64,000 nt of DNA from Granulicella sp. dw_53. GTDB lineage: Bacteria; Acidobacteriota; Terriglobia; Terriglobales; Acidobacteriaceae. The stretch covers positions 62,001-126,000 of the forward strand of contig NZ_JAAVUR010000013.1 of NCBI RefSeq assembly GCF_018449545.1. Direction: 5' to 3'. The notes beneath the pieces were generated by a model. It did not search any database. It was not told the DNA's origin and saw nothing but the letters and a program-made list of their open reading frames with translations. This document shows, in pieces, positions 26,301 to 34,641 of the stretch. Both the position numbers and the translations under genes were made by a program. Each line of letters begins with the position of its first letter. Positions within the stretch are counted from its first letter, which is position 1.

Positions 26301-27752
26301 CGAGCTCGCTTTGCCTATCCCCATCTCGCATCGCTTGGCGTCGAGTTCTTACTTCCACTTGAGCTCCATCCAGCGGAGCACACAAAGCATGAGATTGCCT
26401 TCGCTCAGGTCGCGGTAAAGCAACCGGAACATCCTCGTCCGCAGATCGCCGACGTAAAGCCCGCCACACAAAAGGCCGACAAGACCTACGTCCAATGGGA
26501 TCAGCCGATCGGTCTGGAGGAGAATGAGCAGCTTCTCTCGCGCCTTTCTACCTTCCCTGGCGTAAACGTCTATTGGATGGGACGCAGCTACCTTGGAAAC
26601 AATATCTGGGCCGCGGATGTCATGTTGCCCACACCTTCTGCACTTCGCTCCATGGCGAAGGAGACCACACTCAAAGCGGCCATCGTGTATTCAGGCCGAC
26701 AGCACGCAAACGAAGTTTCGAGCACTAGCCACATACAAAAGCTGGCCGAAGAGTTGGTATTGAATCCGGAGACGCGAAAGTCGCTCAACAAAGTCAATGT
26801 AGTGCTGCACCCCATAACGAACCCGGACGGCGCGGAATTGGCAATGGACCTTGCAAAGATCACTCCGGACAACATGCTGCATGCGGGGTATCACGCCTCC
26901 CTCACCGCCGACATGGTCACGGGCCAATGGGACCAGGATCCGGTCTATCCCGAGTCGAGGACGCGACGGCAGCTTTGGGAGGCCTGGCTTCCGGATGGCT
27001 TTCTCAATCCGCACGGATACCCGTCACACGAATGGGTACAACCCTTCTCTGAGTACTCCGCCTGGGTTATCACCCGTACCGGCGCCGAACAGGGACGCGC
27101 CTGGTGGATTCCCCGTGGATGGTTTACCAGCTTGAATTACTTCGAAGATGAGGATCATCCTCTTAGCAAGACCGTCACCTACACGCTCCGCGATTATATT
27201 GTTGACTCCATGTCAAAGGCGCCTGGAGTACTCGATATGAACGCCCGCATGAACGCCAACTACTTCCGCTATGGACAGCAGTGGGATCAGCGCGCCTTTC
27301 AACAGCCCATCTATAAAGGCGTTCGCGTCTACATGGCGGTCACGGGCAGCACTCCGGGGCCACGTTCGCCTGCCTTCAGCGCACGCTTTCCTGATGTAAC
27401 CTACGACGACGGATATACCGAAGCTCCAGATGAGACAGCACGCGGCCCATGGCTGCATCTCGTCGCGGGGGCAGGGCTTGCGTACGACCACGCCCATCTA
27501 AAATACCTCTCAGACGGTAAATTCAAGATGAAGCGAACACAGAAGGAGTTCTTCGACGGCATACAGTGGCAGGTGAATCGTGATCGCCCAGTGCTGCCCG
27601 AGGAACACCCCACAACTGCACCCACTGCTCCTACGCCACCGGACGGTTCGAAGACTGCAGCACCGACAGGCATAGCCGGGGAGCCTCTCAACACCAATCC
27701 AACCCCCACGCCTGAGCCGACTACCTCAACGCCCTCTCAACCCCAGCACTAG
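23307..27752 (+). CDS. Giant exported M14-family zinc carboxypeptidase
   Basis: A 1481-residue secreted protein, three to four times the length of usual M14 enzymes. It has a signal peptide (residues 1-20), a calcium-loop-like DTNGDNIPDA near 50, and two copies of a module containing ANLAARVGYESSALTLPI (about 77) and ANLAARIGLETVGITLPI (about 329). A long middle region follows, then the M14 catalytic domain from about 1060. The zinc motif HANE is at 1133-1136, and TNPDGAEL some 40 residues later is the family N-P-D-G turn. The C-terminal 60 residues are Pro/Thr-rich. It overlaps DUF2891 by ATGA and precedes the MFS gene by 19 bases. Carboxypeptidase action on peptides or muropeptides is the likely role. 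Confidence 0.85.
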   Translation: MKRYTLAATVLLVASFATANVRPQSGGTPPGTTEKESFLENPFHLGTFLQDTNGDNIPDAVCGHIIVPTTPSAAENAAAANLAARVGYESSALTLPIVVQGAVKPIPGCPATAKNIWIGLGSLSLEAVVSVKRISGSLGLGEGAVVAVDGGIALIAPDPVGLLAAADAYAARAPYLWAIPGDKILTLAKNANDAFTKAKQSLSVELTALVFAQGASGPRRAVLRLQGNADAIAVRKLLRPEEGTPVSFSSAREVEIMIGDTPLTLASSNITARPAALPAMPDTSGGETRSLDLARLYTIKGLLTGSAKKPIPSGTAAKLYVPAGIQGVAMANLAARIGLETVGITLPIAFPDAGLAASQIQGASIVVDGSPAADHLKDILSATGNTDLDKLSPGSYKTSTKLTALPSSEGELRVVEHGFGKADAIFVRGDEAGASAALSYASEHLPYLWEANKRFASTEEIRDDLRHLFGLKSDIGQATAALYHLDQWSRQLAKQHPGKLASVHAEIDVDQSDPALQGFAKKLLATNLHADKIDVITGNLHAGIKCCAGEVPQHLQSDIIPFKPAAPTFAEDLTLEWEGKRLLAAATKAMQQLPSGAHLKLEAGVSEGPEQRIKLTAQLRTMLASAGAKDAEVEVFCAYKQGYSWLMDSIAPALTGKSVAKVTIEFAPYMDPNRRSTMRSEERWVQELYPVDAMLATKLKLPLASVTLAKMPSDAGPTYRVHVYGADGTEVLTREFTEHLAPKPYSKEFSNYEQVGIETGWIKISANDKSIANERIATDLEEFWDHYQNQTLPKIYNSVLAQNDGKPKLEYQPLFDTIKIDFHMSEPDYQLGLDQERISALEGLQEDLLFATQNGFYIFGNTFSTGAMDYMGRILPVAHLSDEGQDSRVRIEFYANDAAHPRVQMTWKESPNAVEQERHRDLPAITTGDPRLVAARVKAGSDTVSSLIWQLPVASSDDKFEEWRSLVNEESLEHTVLSAEQAKEQLAWIEKLHTAGLYRARFAYPHLASLGVEFLLPLELHPAEHTKHEIAFAQVAVKQPEHPRPQIADVKPATQKADKTYVQWDQPIGLEENEQLLSRLSTFPGVNVYWMGRSYLGNNIWAADVMLPTPSALRSMAKETTLKAAIVYSGRQHANEVSSTSHIQKLAEELVLNPETRKSLNKVNVVLHPITNPDGAELAMDLAKITPDNMLHAGYHASLTADMVTGQWDQDPVYPESRTRRQLWEAWLPDGFLNPHGYPSHEWVQPFSEYSAWVITRTGAEQGRAWWIPRGWFTSLNYFEDEDHPLSKTVTYTLRDYIVDSMSKAPGVLDMNARMNANYFRYGQQWDQRAFQQPIYKGVRVYMAVTGSTPGPRSPAFSARFPDVTYDDGYTEAPDETARGPWLHLVAGAGLAYDHAHLKYLSDGKFKMKRTQKEFFDGIQWQVNRDRPVLPEEHPTTAPTAPTPPDGSKTAAPTGIAGEPLNTNPTPTPEPTTSTPSQPQH

Positions 27753-27771
27753 TCAGGAGACCGATAGGTCA

Positions 27772-29019
27772 ATGGCAGGGACCCTCACTAACGCGTACGC
27801 ACCTGGGCAAGAGGCGTCCTTCTGGGAGCTTGCGCGAGAGCCCTTCCGCCGTAACGCGCTACTCGCTGCATCCTTTGGATGGATGCTCGACAGCATGGAC
27901 GTCATGCTGTACTCGATGGTGATTCCAGCAGCCCAGCGGGATCTGCATATGAGTTCAGCTACAGCTGGCCTTGTAATGTCCCTGACCCTCATCGCGGCCG
28001 CAGCGGGAGGTATCTTCTTCGGCTTCGTTGCAGATCGCCTCGGACGCACGCGGGCGCTCTCCCTCAGCATCCTCATCTATTGCGTCTTCACCGGGCTATG
28101 TGCCTTCGTGCAAAACGTGCCTGAACTTGCGCTCTGCCGTATGCTCCTCGGGCTTGGTATGGGAGGCGAATGGGCCGCAGGGGCCGCCCTCGTTGCGGAG
28201 ACCTGGCCTACAAAACATCGCGGCAAAGCGCTTGGTCTTGTTCAGAGCGCCTGGGCGATCGGCTATGCTCTCGCGGCTGCTGTCGTCGCAGTAGTAATGC
28301 CTCACTTCGGATGGCGCGCCGTCTTCCTGGTCGGTCTTCTCCCCGCCCTTGTGACCATCTGGATCCGTCGGAAGGTGAAAGAACCAGACACCTGGAACCA
28401 CGCACCAAAGGTCTCGGCGCGTCGTCTATTTCAAGGGGACCTGGGCCGCCGCACCCTAGTCATCACAGCGATGAACGCCGCGAGTCTTTTTGCCTGGTGG
28501 GGCCTATTCTCCTGGGTCCCATCGTTCCTTTCACTCCCCGTCTCGAAGGGCGGTCATGGCCTGGACATCCTCCATACCTCATCCTTCACAGTGCTCATGC
28601 AGGTTGGAACCTTCCTCGGCTATATCAGCTTCGGGATGCTTGCCGATCGATTCGGCCGGAAGCGGGTGTACATCACTTTTCTTCTGGTTGCAGGCACCCT
28701 CGTTCCCTTCTATGCGTTAGCTCACACTCCTATGATGGTCCTTCTGCTTGGGCCGCTCGTCGGATTCTGGGGCTCGGGCTACTTCAGCGGATTCAGCGTC
28801 ATCGCCAGCGAAGCCTTCCCAACCGAGCTTCGAGGACGTGCCATGGGCTTCGCATACAACCTCGGCCGAATCGCAAGTGCCGCTGCTCCCTTCCTCGTAG
28901 GCTATATAGCCCAAAGCCGCGGAATGGCATTTGGCCTGATGCTTACCTCCTCAGGATTCCTGATCGCAGGTCTTATCGCTACACGCATTCGCAAAGAATG
29001 GTCTTCTGTCGCACCTTAG
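27772..29019 (+). CDS. MFS transporter, metabolite:H+ symporter type
   Basis: A 415-residue inner-membrane carrier with about 12 hydrophobic segments. The MFS loop motif occurs twice, as FGFVADRLGRTRAL (after TM2) and FGMLADRFGRKRVY (after TM8), and ASFGWMLDSMDVMLYSM in TM1 has the acidic residue of the aromatic/organic-acid symporter group. It is the last gene of the TonB receptor-DUF2891-M14 operon, 19 bases after the peptidase stop. Uptake of the small product of periplasmic hydrolysis, for example an amino-acid derivative or pyroglutamate, fits the neighbouring hyuA-hyuB genes; this is inference. Confidence 0.85.
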   Translation: MAGTLTNAYAPGQEASFWELAREPFRRNALLAASFGWMLDSMDVMLYSMVIPAAQRDLHMSSATAGLVMSLTLIAAAAGGIFFGFVADRLGRTRALSLSILIYCVFTGLCAFVQNVPELALCRMLLGLGMGGEWAAGAALVAETWPTKHRGKALGLVQSAWAIGYALAAAVVAVVMPHFGWRAVFLVGLLPALVTIWIRRKVKEPDTWNHAPKVSARRLFQGDLGRRTLVITAMNAASLFAWWGLFSWVPSFLSLPVSKGGHGLDILHTSSFTVLMQVGTFLGYISFGMLADRFGRKRVYITFLLVAGTLVPFYALAHTPMMVLLLGPLVGFWGSGYFSGFSVIASEAFPTELRGRAMGFAYNLGRIASAAAPFLVGYIAQSRGMAFGLMLTSSGFLIAGLIATRIRKEWSSVAP

Positions 29020-29067
29020 TCCGCGGAGATACAAAGGCTCCGTCTCTCGTTGAGGAATGTATGGCCG

Positions 29068-30312
29068 CTAGTTGTAGAGCAGATACTTAGCACGGCGCTT
29101 CTTGAAGGAATCAAGCTCCGCCTGCCACCCACTTGCAATCTTCCGTGGATCGGTACCGTTCTTGATCTGTGCCAGCACATCCTTATTCAAGAGCAACCGG
29201 TCGACCCGATCGATCTGGAAGCTCGAAGGATAAAGCTTCCAAATAGCCGAGGCGACCTCCATTCCGAGTTCCGGACCATCCACAATGTTTCGGTCGTTCA
29301 CCAAGATCTCAACGCCCTCGCACCGCTCGCCATGATAGGGATACTTCTGCTCGCCCCCCGGAGTGAAGAACACAGGAATGAAGCTAAGACCGGGAATCTT
29401 TCGCGCATTTAGATAGGCCGCGAGCTCAACGCCGTGAATCCAGGTCGCTCCAAGCCGCACGAAGGGAGTGTCCGTCCCGCGTCCTACGCTCAAATTGCTT
29501 CCCTCCAACAAGCCAATGCCCGGATACACAATCGCCTGCGTCAAGCTGCGCAGATTCGGCGACGGGTTTATCCAAAGCAATCCCGTCTGATCAAACCAAT
29601 CTTTTCTATGCCATCCCGTCATCTTGATTACAGTCAGCGAGGCATTGAGATGCTTCTCTCCATTGAAGAAAGTTGCCAACTCGCCCATCGTCATACCCTG
29701 TCGTACTGGCTCAGCATAGTAGCTGATGTAATTTTCTCTACCCGCCGTCGTAAGTGGCCCTTGTACATCGAGGCCAGCAATTGGATTGGGACGATCCAAA
29801 ACAATTACCTCTTTGTGATATGCCGCAGCGGCCTCCACAAAGTAGCCAACCACAGTCTCAAAAGTGTAGTAGCGAACTCCGACATCCTGCAGATCGATCA
29901 CCACCGCATCCACACCTTCAAGTTGCTTTTCTGTCGGATGCCTAGAGGCTTCATCGCTTCCAAAGAGGCTAGTCACTGGAAGTCCGCTGGCCTCGTCCTT
30001 CGTGTCGCTGATCCCCGACCGGTCCAAGACACCACTGATACCATGCTCCGGGCTGAAAAGCGCCACGAGACTCAAGCCAGGCACTGCGGTCACCGCATCC
30101 TTCTGCAACACATCCACCGTACGCCGTTGCTTGATATCCAAGCCCGCCTGATCCGTCATAAGTCCCAGGCGAAGGTGTCCGCCGTGTTTTGCGACCATCT
30201 CTCGTAATGGCGCGAAATTATCCGACTCCAATACATCAATACCTGTCTCGACCTCTGCCAGTGCAGGCAGAGCGATTATCGAAGCAAACAGTGAAAGCAT
30301 CAGCAGCTTCAT
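29068..30312 (-). CDS. namZ: NamZ-like exo-beta-N-acetylmuramidase (DUF1343), exported
   Basis: A 414-residue protein with a signal peptide (LLMLSLFASIIALPALAE) followed by the DUF1343/NamZ domain. Family motifs are GLMTDQAGLD, LFSPEHGISG, VVIDLQDVGVRYYTFETVVGY (cut here to its core DLQDVGVRYYTF) and EGSNLSVGRGTDTPF. Characterised NamZ releases MurNAc from the non-reducing end of peptidoglycan fragments. It follows a TonB receptor by 44 bases on the minus strand. It is convergent with the MFS gene, whose stop is 48 bases away. Its presence ties this half of the locus to cell-wall glycan use. Confidence 0.9.
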   Translation of the reverse strand: MKLLMLSLFASIIALPALAEVETGIDVLESDNFAPLREMVAKHGGHLRLGLMTDQAGLDIKQRRTVDVLQKDAVTAVPGLSLVALFSPEHGISGVLDRSGISDTKDEASGLPVTSLFGSDEASRHPTEKQLEGVDAVVIDLQDVGVRYYTFETVVGYFVEAAAAYHKEVIVLDRPNPIAGLDVQGPLTTAGRENYISYYAEPVRQGMTMGELATFFNGEKHLNASLTVIKMTGWHRKDWFDQTGLLWINPSPNLRSLTQAIVYPGIGLLEGSNLSVGRGTDTPFVRLGATWIHGVELAAYLNARKIPGLSFIPVFFTPGGEQKYPYHGERCEGVEILVNDRNIVDGPELGMEVASAIWKLYPSSFQIDRVDRLLLNKDVLAQIKNGTDPRKIASGWQAELDSFKKRRAKYLLYN

Positions 30313-30356
30313 CTCTTCTCCTTCCGATTTGCTTCCTTACCTAAGATTCCAGAACA

Positions 30357-33300
30357 CTAAAAGGAGAGCCGCAGAGCCAACTGCAACTGTCGTGGTTGCG
30401 CATTGGTTCGTAACGAACTGATGACCCCGAACGTTGAAGTCCCCAGTGTTGAACCGGGCAGACCGAAGTTCGGAGTGTTCGAAATATTGAACGCCTCCGT
30501 GCGGAACTGGAGCTTCGCGCGTTCTGTCAGATCAAAATCCTTGAACAGTGAGACATCGAAGTGCCGGAAGCTGGGTCCATAAATACTGTTCCGTGCCGTG
30601 GTCCCCAATTGTCCCAGGGGCTGCGCCGCAAAGGCAGCAGTATCGAACCACATCGCATTCGTCTTTGTGCGAACGTGTGGCACTCGGAGTTGATTCGGCC
30701 TATCCGAACCGATACCCGCATTCGTACGCGGACTCGAATTCAAGACTGTGAAGGGTTGACCGGTCTCCCAGACATCGATCGCATTCGCCTGCCATCCCTT
30801 CGCCCACACAGCCTTCCATCCATTCCATTGATCCGCAAAGCCAATCCGATAGTTCAACATCATCGCAAATCGGTTGCGAACGTCAAGCTCGCTGTTGCCG
30901 TACTCTACAGTCTTTGTATTGGCAGGGTCCGCGCTGGTGTACAGACCACCCTGCGAGAAGCCCTGCGTATCGCCCAGCGCATGGGCCCAAGTGTAGTTCG
31001 CTTGCAACGTCAAGCCATGGCCCGCCTGCTTGACAATAGTTGTTTGCAGCGAGTTGTAGTTGGAGAAGCCATTCGACTGGATATTGTAGATATCTGTTAC
31101 GTTTGGGAACTGCTTATAGAAAGGCCGCAACGTAGTGTAGGCGTTCGCTACTGTGAGCCCCAAGGGTCCGAGATTTACGTTCGGGCTGGTTCGCAGCGCA
31201 TGTCCAAACTCTCCCACATAGGCAACGGTTACAACTGCATTGAAACCAATATCCTGCTGTACGTTAGCATTGAACTGTTGAACATAAGAGTTCGCATAGC
31301 TAAGCTGCATACCGCGCAACGCACCTGCAGGTGACGTCGTGGAGGCTTGCGTAGGTAGAGGTAGCGGAGTAGAGAACGTAGTCGTATTCACGTTGGGAGA
31401 GTATGTTCCGACGTACGGCGGATCGGCAAATGGCACGGAAGGACCTGTGTTGTCGCGAAAGAATACGATGCCATACGCGGCACGCAATACCGTCCTGGGA
31501 AGGACATTGAATGCGATGCCGAAGCGCGGAGCAATCGACTTGTAATACGTCTTGATATCAGCGGTATTTGAGGCATTCTGACCCGCGACGCGAAACGTTC
31601 CCGACACTGGATCGAAGTGTGAGATGTGGTTTCCAGTGTCCACATCGGGCGTGATGATGTCGTAGCGCAGGCCTATATTGAAGGTTAGATTCGGAACCGC
31701 CCGCCAATCATCCTGCACAAAGAAGCTAGGCTCAAAGCTACGCAGATATCGAGGAAATAATTGCACGACCCGCGACACCTGGAATACATTTCCTTCCAGT
31801 AGGTTCACCAGCGGGGTAATGGCGGAGTTAGTAGTAGACGCCGGATTCGTCGTAAAGCTGAAGGAGCCAGCACCAGAGGTAGGCTGCTCGTTGAAGATCT
31901 GACGTCGTATCAACATCGCTCCATACTTTAGGGAGTGATGTCCCTTCACCTGCGTTAACGTTCCGCTGTACTGGAAGATATTGTCGCGATCGAACAACGG
32001 AAGCGAATTTGAATCTCCCAACGGGGCATACCCTGTAACTGCAACTGAAGGTAATGCGGAGGTGAAGATATCAACGTTCGAGTTTTGAATGCCGAACGCA
32101 TTGCCAAAATTCTTACCGTAGTTCAACGGCAAGGACACATTACTCACATATGTGTATCCGGCCTTCAACTCCAGAACCAGGGTAGGACTGAAGATGTGCG
32201 TGTAATCCAGAAGCGCCTGCTGGGCCTGCTGCGAAGCGGGTCCGGGAAATGATACTGATCCACCTGGGTCGACGCCGCCCACATTAGGCAAGGCCGTGGG
32301 CGTAACTGTATTTACATTGTTATAAGTCCAACGCCCAAATATAGTATTGCTCTCATTGAATCTATGGTCTAGGCGCCCATCGGCCGTAGTACTGTTCTGC
32401 GTCTGAGGATAGGAAGAAGTAAAAAATGAGCCATTGTTCGGAGCAGGATACAACGCGAAGTACTTGGCCCCTACAGGATTGATCTGAGATGTGGTCAGGG
32501 TCGGACCGCCGCGGTCCGAAAAGTCACCAGGGTGCGCCACCTCATAAGCAGTCGGAACCGTATTGTTCACCAACGCATTCGTGGCATCGATACGGCGATA
32601 TCCTTCAAAGTCCGCGAAGAAGAAGGTCTTGCGACGAAACACCGGACCACCAAGGCTCGCGCCGTACTGGTTCTGCCGGAACTCAGGCTGCTTGCCTACA
32701 ATGGCTCGCGTAGCGTAAAAATTTCGGGCATCGAAAAAGTCGTTCCGAAGAAACTCATACACCGATCCGTGGAACGAATTGGTTCCAGACTTTGTAATGA
32801 GGTTGACCACCGCTCCCGGCGTCTTGCCAACCTCCGCAGGATAGATGTTGGTCAGCACACGAAACTCCGCAATAGCCTCCACCGAAGGTCGAACGCCGAT
32901 AGTACCCACCGTTCCCTCGTTGTTGTCGACCCCCTCCACCATCTCGTAGTTCAGCGTATCGGACTGCGCATTCGCCACAACAGAAGAGGTCTGCCGGCGA
33001 TCGTCGGGTCGGTTTCCATTCGAAATCGCCGAAGGCGTTCCTTCATTCGAACCCGCCGCCAACTGAGCCAACTGCACGAAGTTCCTGCCATTTAGCGGAA
33101 GATCTTCCACCGCACGCTGGTTGACAACCGTACTCAGTGCCGTAGTATCTGTATCTAAAGCAGGTGGCGCTGCACTCACCTCGACCTGCTGCTGGGTGCC
33201 GGCCACCGACAATGCGACATCCACGCGCCTGCGATCTCCGCCGTTCAAGAGAAACGACTTCAGTTCGTAGCGTCCATAGCCCTGGGCTTCAACCACAACG

Positions 33301-33569
33301 CTATAACTTCCATTCTGCAGCAACGTAAAGGTGTACTCCCCTGCCGCATTTGTAACCGTAGTGCGTTCCTGTTGCCGATCCACCTGTGTGAGGACAACCT
33401 TAGCGCCCGCCACCGTCGCGCCGCTTGCATCTCGCACAGTGCCAAGAATATCTCCCGTTGTAACCTGCCCGCCTGCAACAGCGGTGTAGGTTAGCAGCAG
33501 TACGGCTAACGCTCCGCGCACAAACGTGACAAGACACAATGGGACAGAGTAAGTGGATGGAACGCGCAT
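30357..33569 (-). CDS. TonB-dependent receptor, Oar-like, with carboxypeptidase-regulatory domain
   Basis: A 1070-residue outer-membrane receptor. A signal peptide ends near YTAVAGGQ, a carboxypeptidase-regulatory domain follows (GTVRDASGATVAGAKVVLTQ), then a plug (VEDLPLNGRNFVQLAQLAAG is the Acidobacteriota-type motif) and a barrel ending in LQLALRLSF. The start is uncertain: ATG 33569 has GAGG 6 bases upstream, while ATG 33581 and TTG 33623 are also in frame. The gene leads a two-gene operon with namZ and diverges from the UTRA-type GntR regulator, with a perfect palindrome between them. MurNAc- or GlcNAc-containing cargo is the natural inference. Confidence 0.9.
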   Translation of the reverse strand: MRVPSTYSVPLCLVTFVRGALAVLLLTYTAVAGGQVTTGDILGTVRDASGATVAGAKVVLTQVDRQQERTTVTNAAGEYTFTLLQNGSYSVVVEAQGYGRYELKSFLLNGGDRRRVDVALSVAGTQQQVEVSAAPPALDTDTTALSTVVNQRAVEDLPLNGRNFVQLAQLAAGSNEGTPSAISNGNRPDDRRQTSSVVANAQSDTLNYEMVEGVDNNEGTVGTIGVRPSVEAIAEFRVLTNIYPAEVGKTPGAVVNLITKSGTNSFHGSVYEFLRNDFFDARNFYATRAIVGKQPEFRQNQYGASLGGPVFRRKTFFFADFEGYRRIDATNALVNNTVPTAYEVAHPGDFSDRGGPTLTTSQINPVGAKYFALYPAPNNGSFFTSSYPQTQNSTTADGRLDHRFNESNTIFGRWTYNNVNTVTPTALPNVGGVDPGGSVSFPGPASQQAQQALLDYTHIFSPTLVLELKAGYTYVSNVSLPLNYGKNFGNAFGIQNSNVDIFTSALPSVAVTGYAPLGDSNSLPLFDRDNIFQYSGTLTQVKGHHSLKYGAMLIRRQIFNEQPTSGAGSFSFTTNPASTTNSAITPLVNLLEGNVFQVSRVVQLFPRYLRSFEPSFFVQDDWRAVPNLTFNIGLRYDIITPDVDTGNHISHFDPVSGTFRVAGQNASNTADIKTYYKSIAPRFGIAFNVLPRTVLRAAYGIVFFRDNTGPSVPFADPPYVGTYSPNVNTTTFSTPLPLPTQASTTSPAGALRGMQLSYANSYVQQFNANVQQDIGFNAVVTVAYVGEFGHALRTSPNVNLGPLGLTVANAYTTLRPFYKQFPNVTDIYNIQSNGFSNYNSLQTTIVKQAGHGLTLQANYTWAHALGDTQGFSQGGLYTSADPANTKTVEYGNSELDVRNRFAMMLNYRIGFADQWNGWKAVWAKGWQANAIDVWETGQPFTVLNSSPRTNAGIGSDRPNQLRVPHVRTKTNAMWFDTAAFAAQPLGQLGTTARNSIYGPSFRHFDVSLFKDFDLTERAKLQFRTEAFNISNTPNFGLPGSTLGTSTFGVISSLRTNAQPRQLQLALRLSF

Positions 33570-33744
33570 GTCGAACCTCATTTCATGTCCCCATAAATTG
33601 GAGACAGTAGAAGGGGTGAACAAGTACGAATCGTTCTACCAGGTCAAGCTCAGTGTAGGTCTGGTTATGCCGAGTTCGCGAATACTTTGCTTAGAACGGC
33701 TCAGGCCCCCTGCCCAAATCGAGCAGTATTTCATGGTTGTAAAA

Positions 33745-33756
33745 ATGTATATACAT
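33745..33756. promoter_or_regulatory. Candidate operator of the UTRA regulator, ATGTATATACAT
   Basis: A perfect 12-bp palindrome in the region between the TonB receptor-namZ operon and the GntR(UTRA) gene, followed by a related half site GTACACAT. TGTATATACA resembles the GT-N(1-4)-AC type core of HutC/NagR-family operators. Confidence 0.5.
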
Positions 33757-33825
33757 GTACACATGGCTCTGATGCAAGATATATTTTGTATCTGGGTTGA
33801 CTGAGTTACATCCGCACGTCGCTGT

Positions 33826-34641
33826 ATGATGACCCCTGCTAACTCCTTTTCAGCCCAACTCACTAGGCGAGGACGACCCACTTCTATGTCGGTTGCTATG
33901 GATGCTCTCAATAAACGGGGTTTTGTCCCGCTCTATTACCAGATTCAGCAGACACTTCTCAATCGCATCACCTCGGGTGAGTTGAAGGAAGGAGACATGC
34001 TGGAAAGTGAAGAAGAGCTCTCACGCCGCTATCTGGTCAGCCGCATGACCGCACGCCAGGCCCTTCAAGGCCTGAAGGCTAAAGGCTACGCCGTAAGCGA
34101 ACGGGGCCGGGGCACATTTGTCATGAAGCCGAAGCTGAGTAAGAGCATCCTGATGCTCGAAAGCTTCACGGAAGAGATCCGCAAAAAAGGTATCACACCA
34201 TCCTCGCGCTTATTGCAGCAAAAGGTATCGAGCCCCGACCCCGAACTTGCCGAACGGCTCAAGCTCTCTCCCGGCGACCGTATCCTCTACCTTCGCCGCC
34301 TCCGTCTAGCCAACGAAGTTCCACTAGCAATTGAAGAGTCCAACATTCCCCTCAAGCGATTTCAAGGCCTGGAATCGATTGATTTCTCCACCTGCTCCCT
34401 CTACGAAACGATGCATGACCGTTACGGTATAGAGTTTGGCTGGGCAGATGAGACCATCGAGGCTATGCTCGCAGCAGCAGACGAGGCGAAACTTCTCACT
34501 ATTCCGAATCGCGCAAGCCTGCTCTGCATTAGCCGCACCCTCATGGCCTCCGATGGAAGCCCCTTGGAATTCGCCCTCTCCCGCTATCGCGGAGATCGCT
34601 ATCGAGCATCCCTCCGCGTCACCTTATCGCAAGCCGACTAA
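33826..34641 (+). CDS. GntR-family regulator, HutC/UTRA subfamily
   Basis: Up to 271 residues: a winged helix-turn-helix from about residue 35 (LYYQIQQTLLNRITSGELKE, SRRYLVSRMTARQALQGLKA) and a C-terminal UTRA ligand domain (about 115-265, with FTEEIRKKGITPSSRLLQ and LYLRRLRLANEVPLAIEES). UTRA domains bind small ligands such as GlcNAc-6-P in NagR, or urocanate in HutC. The true start may be ATG 33886 or 33898, since the first 24 residues are not family-like. It diverges from TonB receptor-namZ. Its stop shares bases with the stop of the convergent dehydrogenase gene. A repressor responding to amino-sugar products is inferred. Confidence 0.9.
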   Translation: MMTPANSFSAQLTRRGRPTSMSVAMDALNKRGFVPLYYQIQQTLLNRITSGELKEGDMLESEEELSRRYLVSRMTARQALQGLKAKGYAVSERGRGTFVMKPKLSKSILMLESFTEEIRKKGITPSSRLLQQKVSSPDPELAERLKLSPGDRILYLRRLRLANEVPLAIEESNIPLKRFQGLESIDFSTCSLYETMHDRYGIEFGWADETIEAMLAAADEAKLLTIPNRASLLCISRTLMASDGSPLEFALSRYRGDRYRASLRVTLSQAD

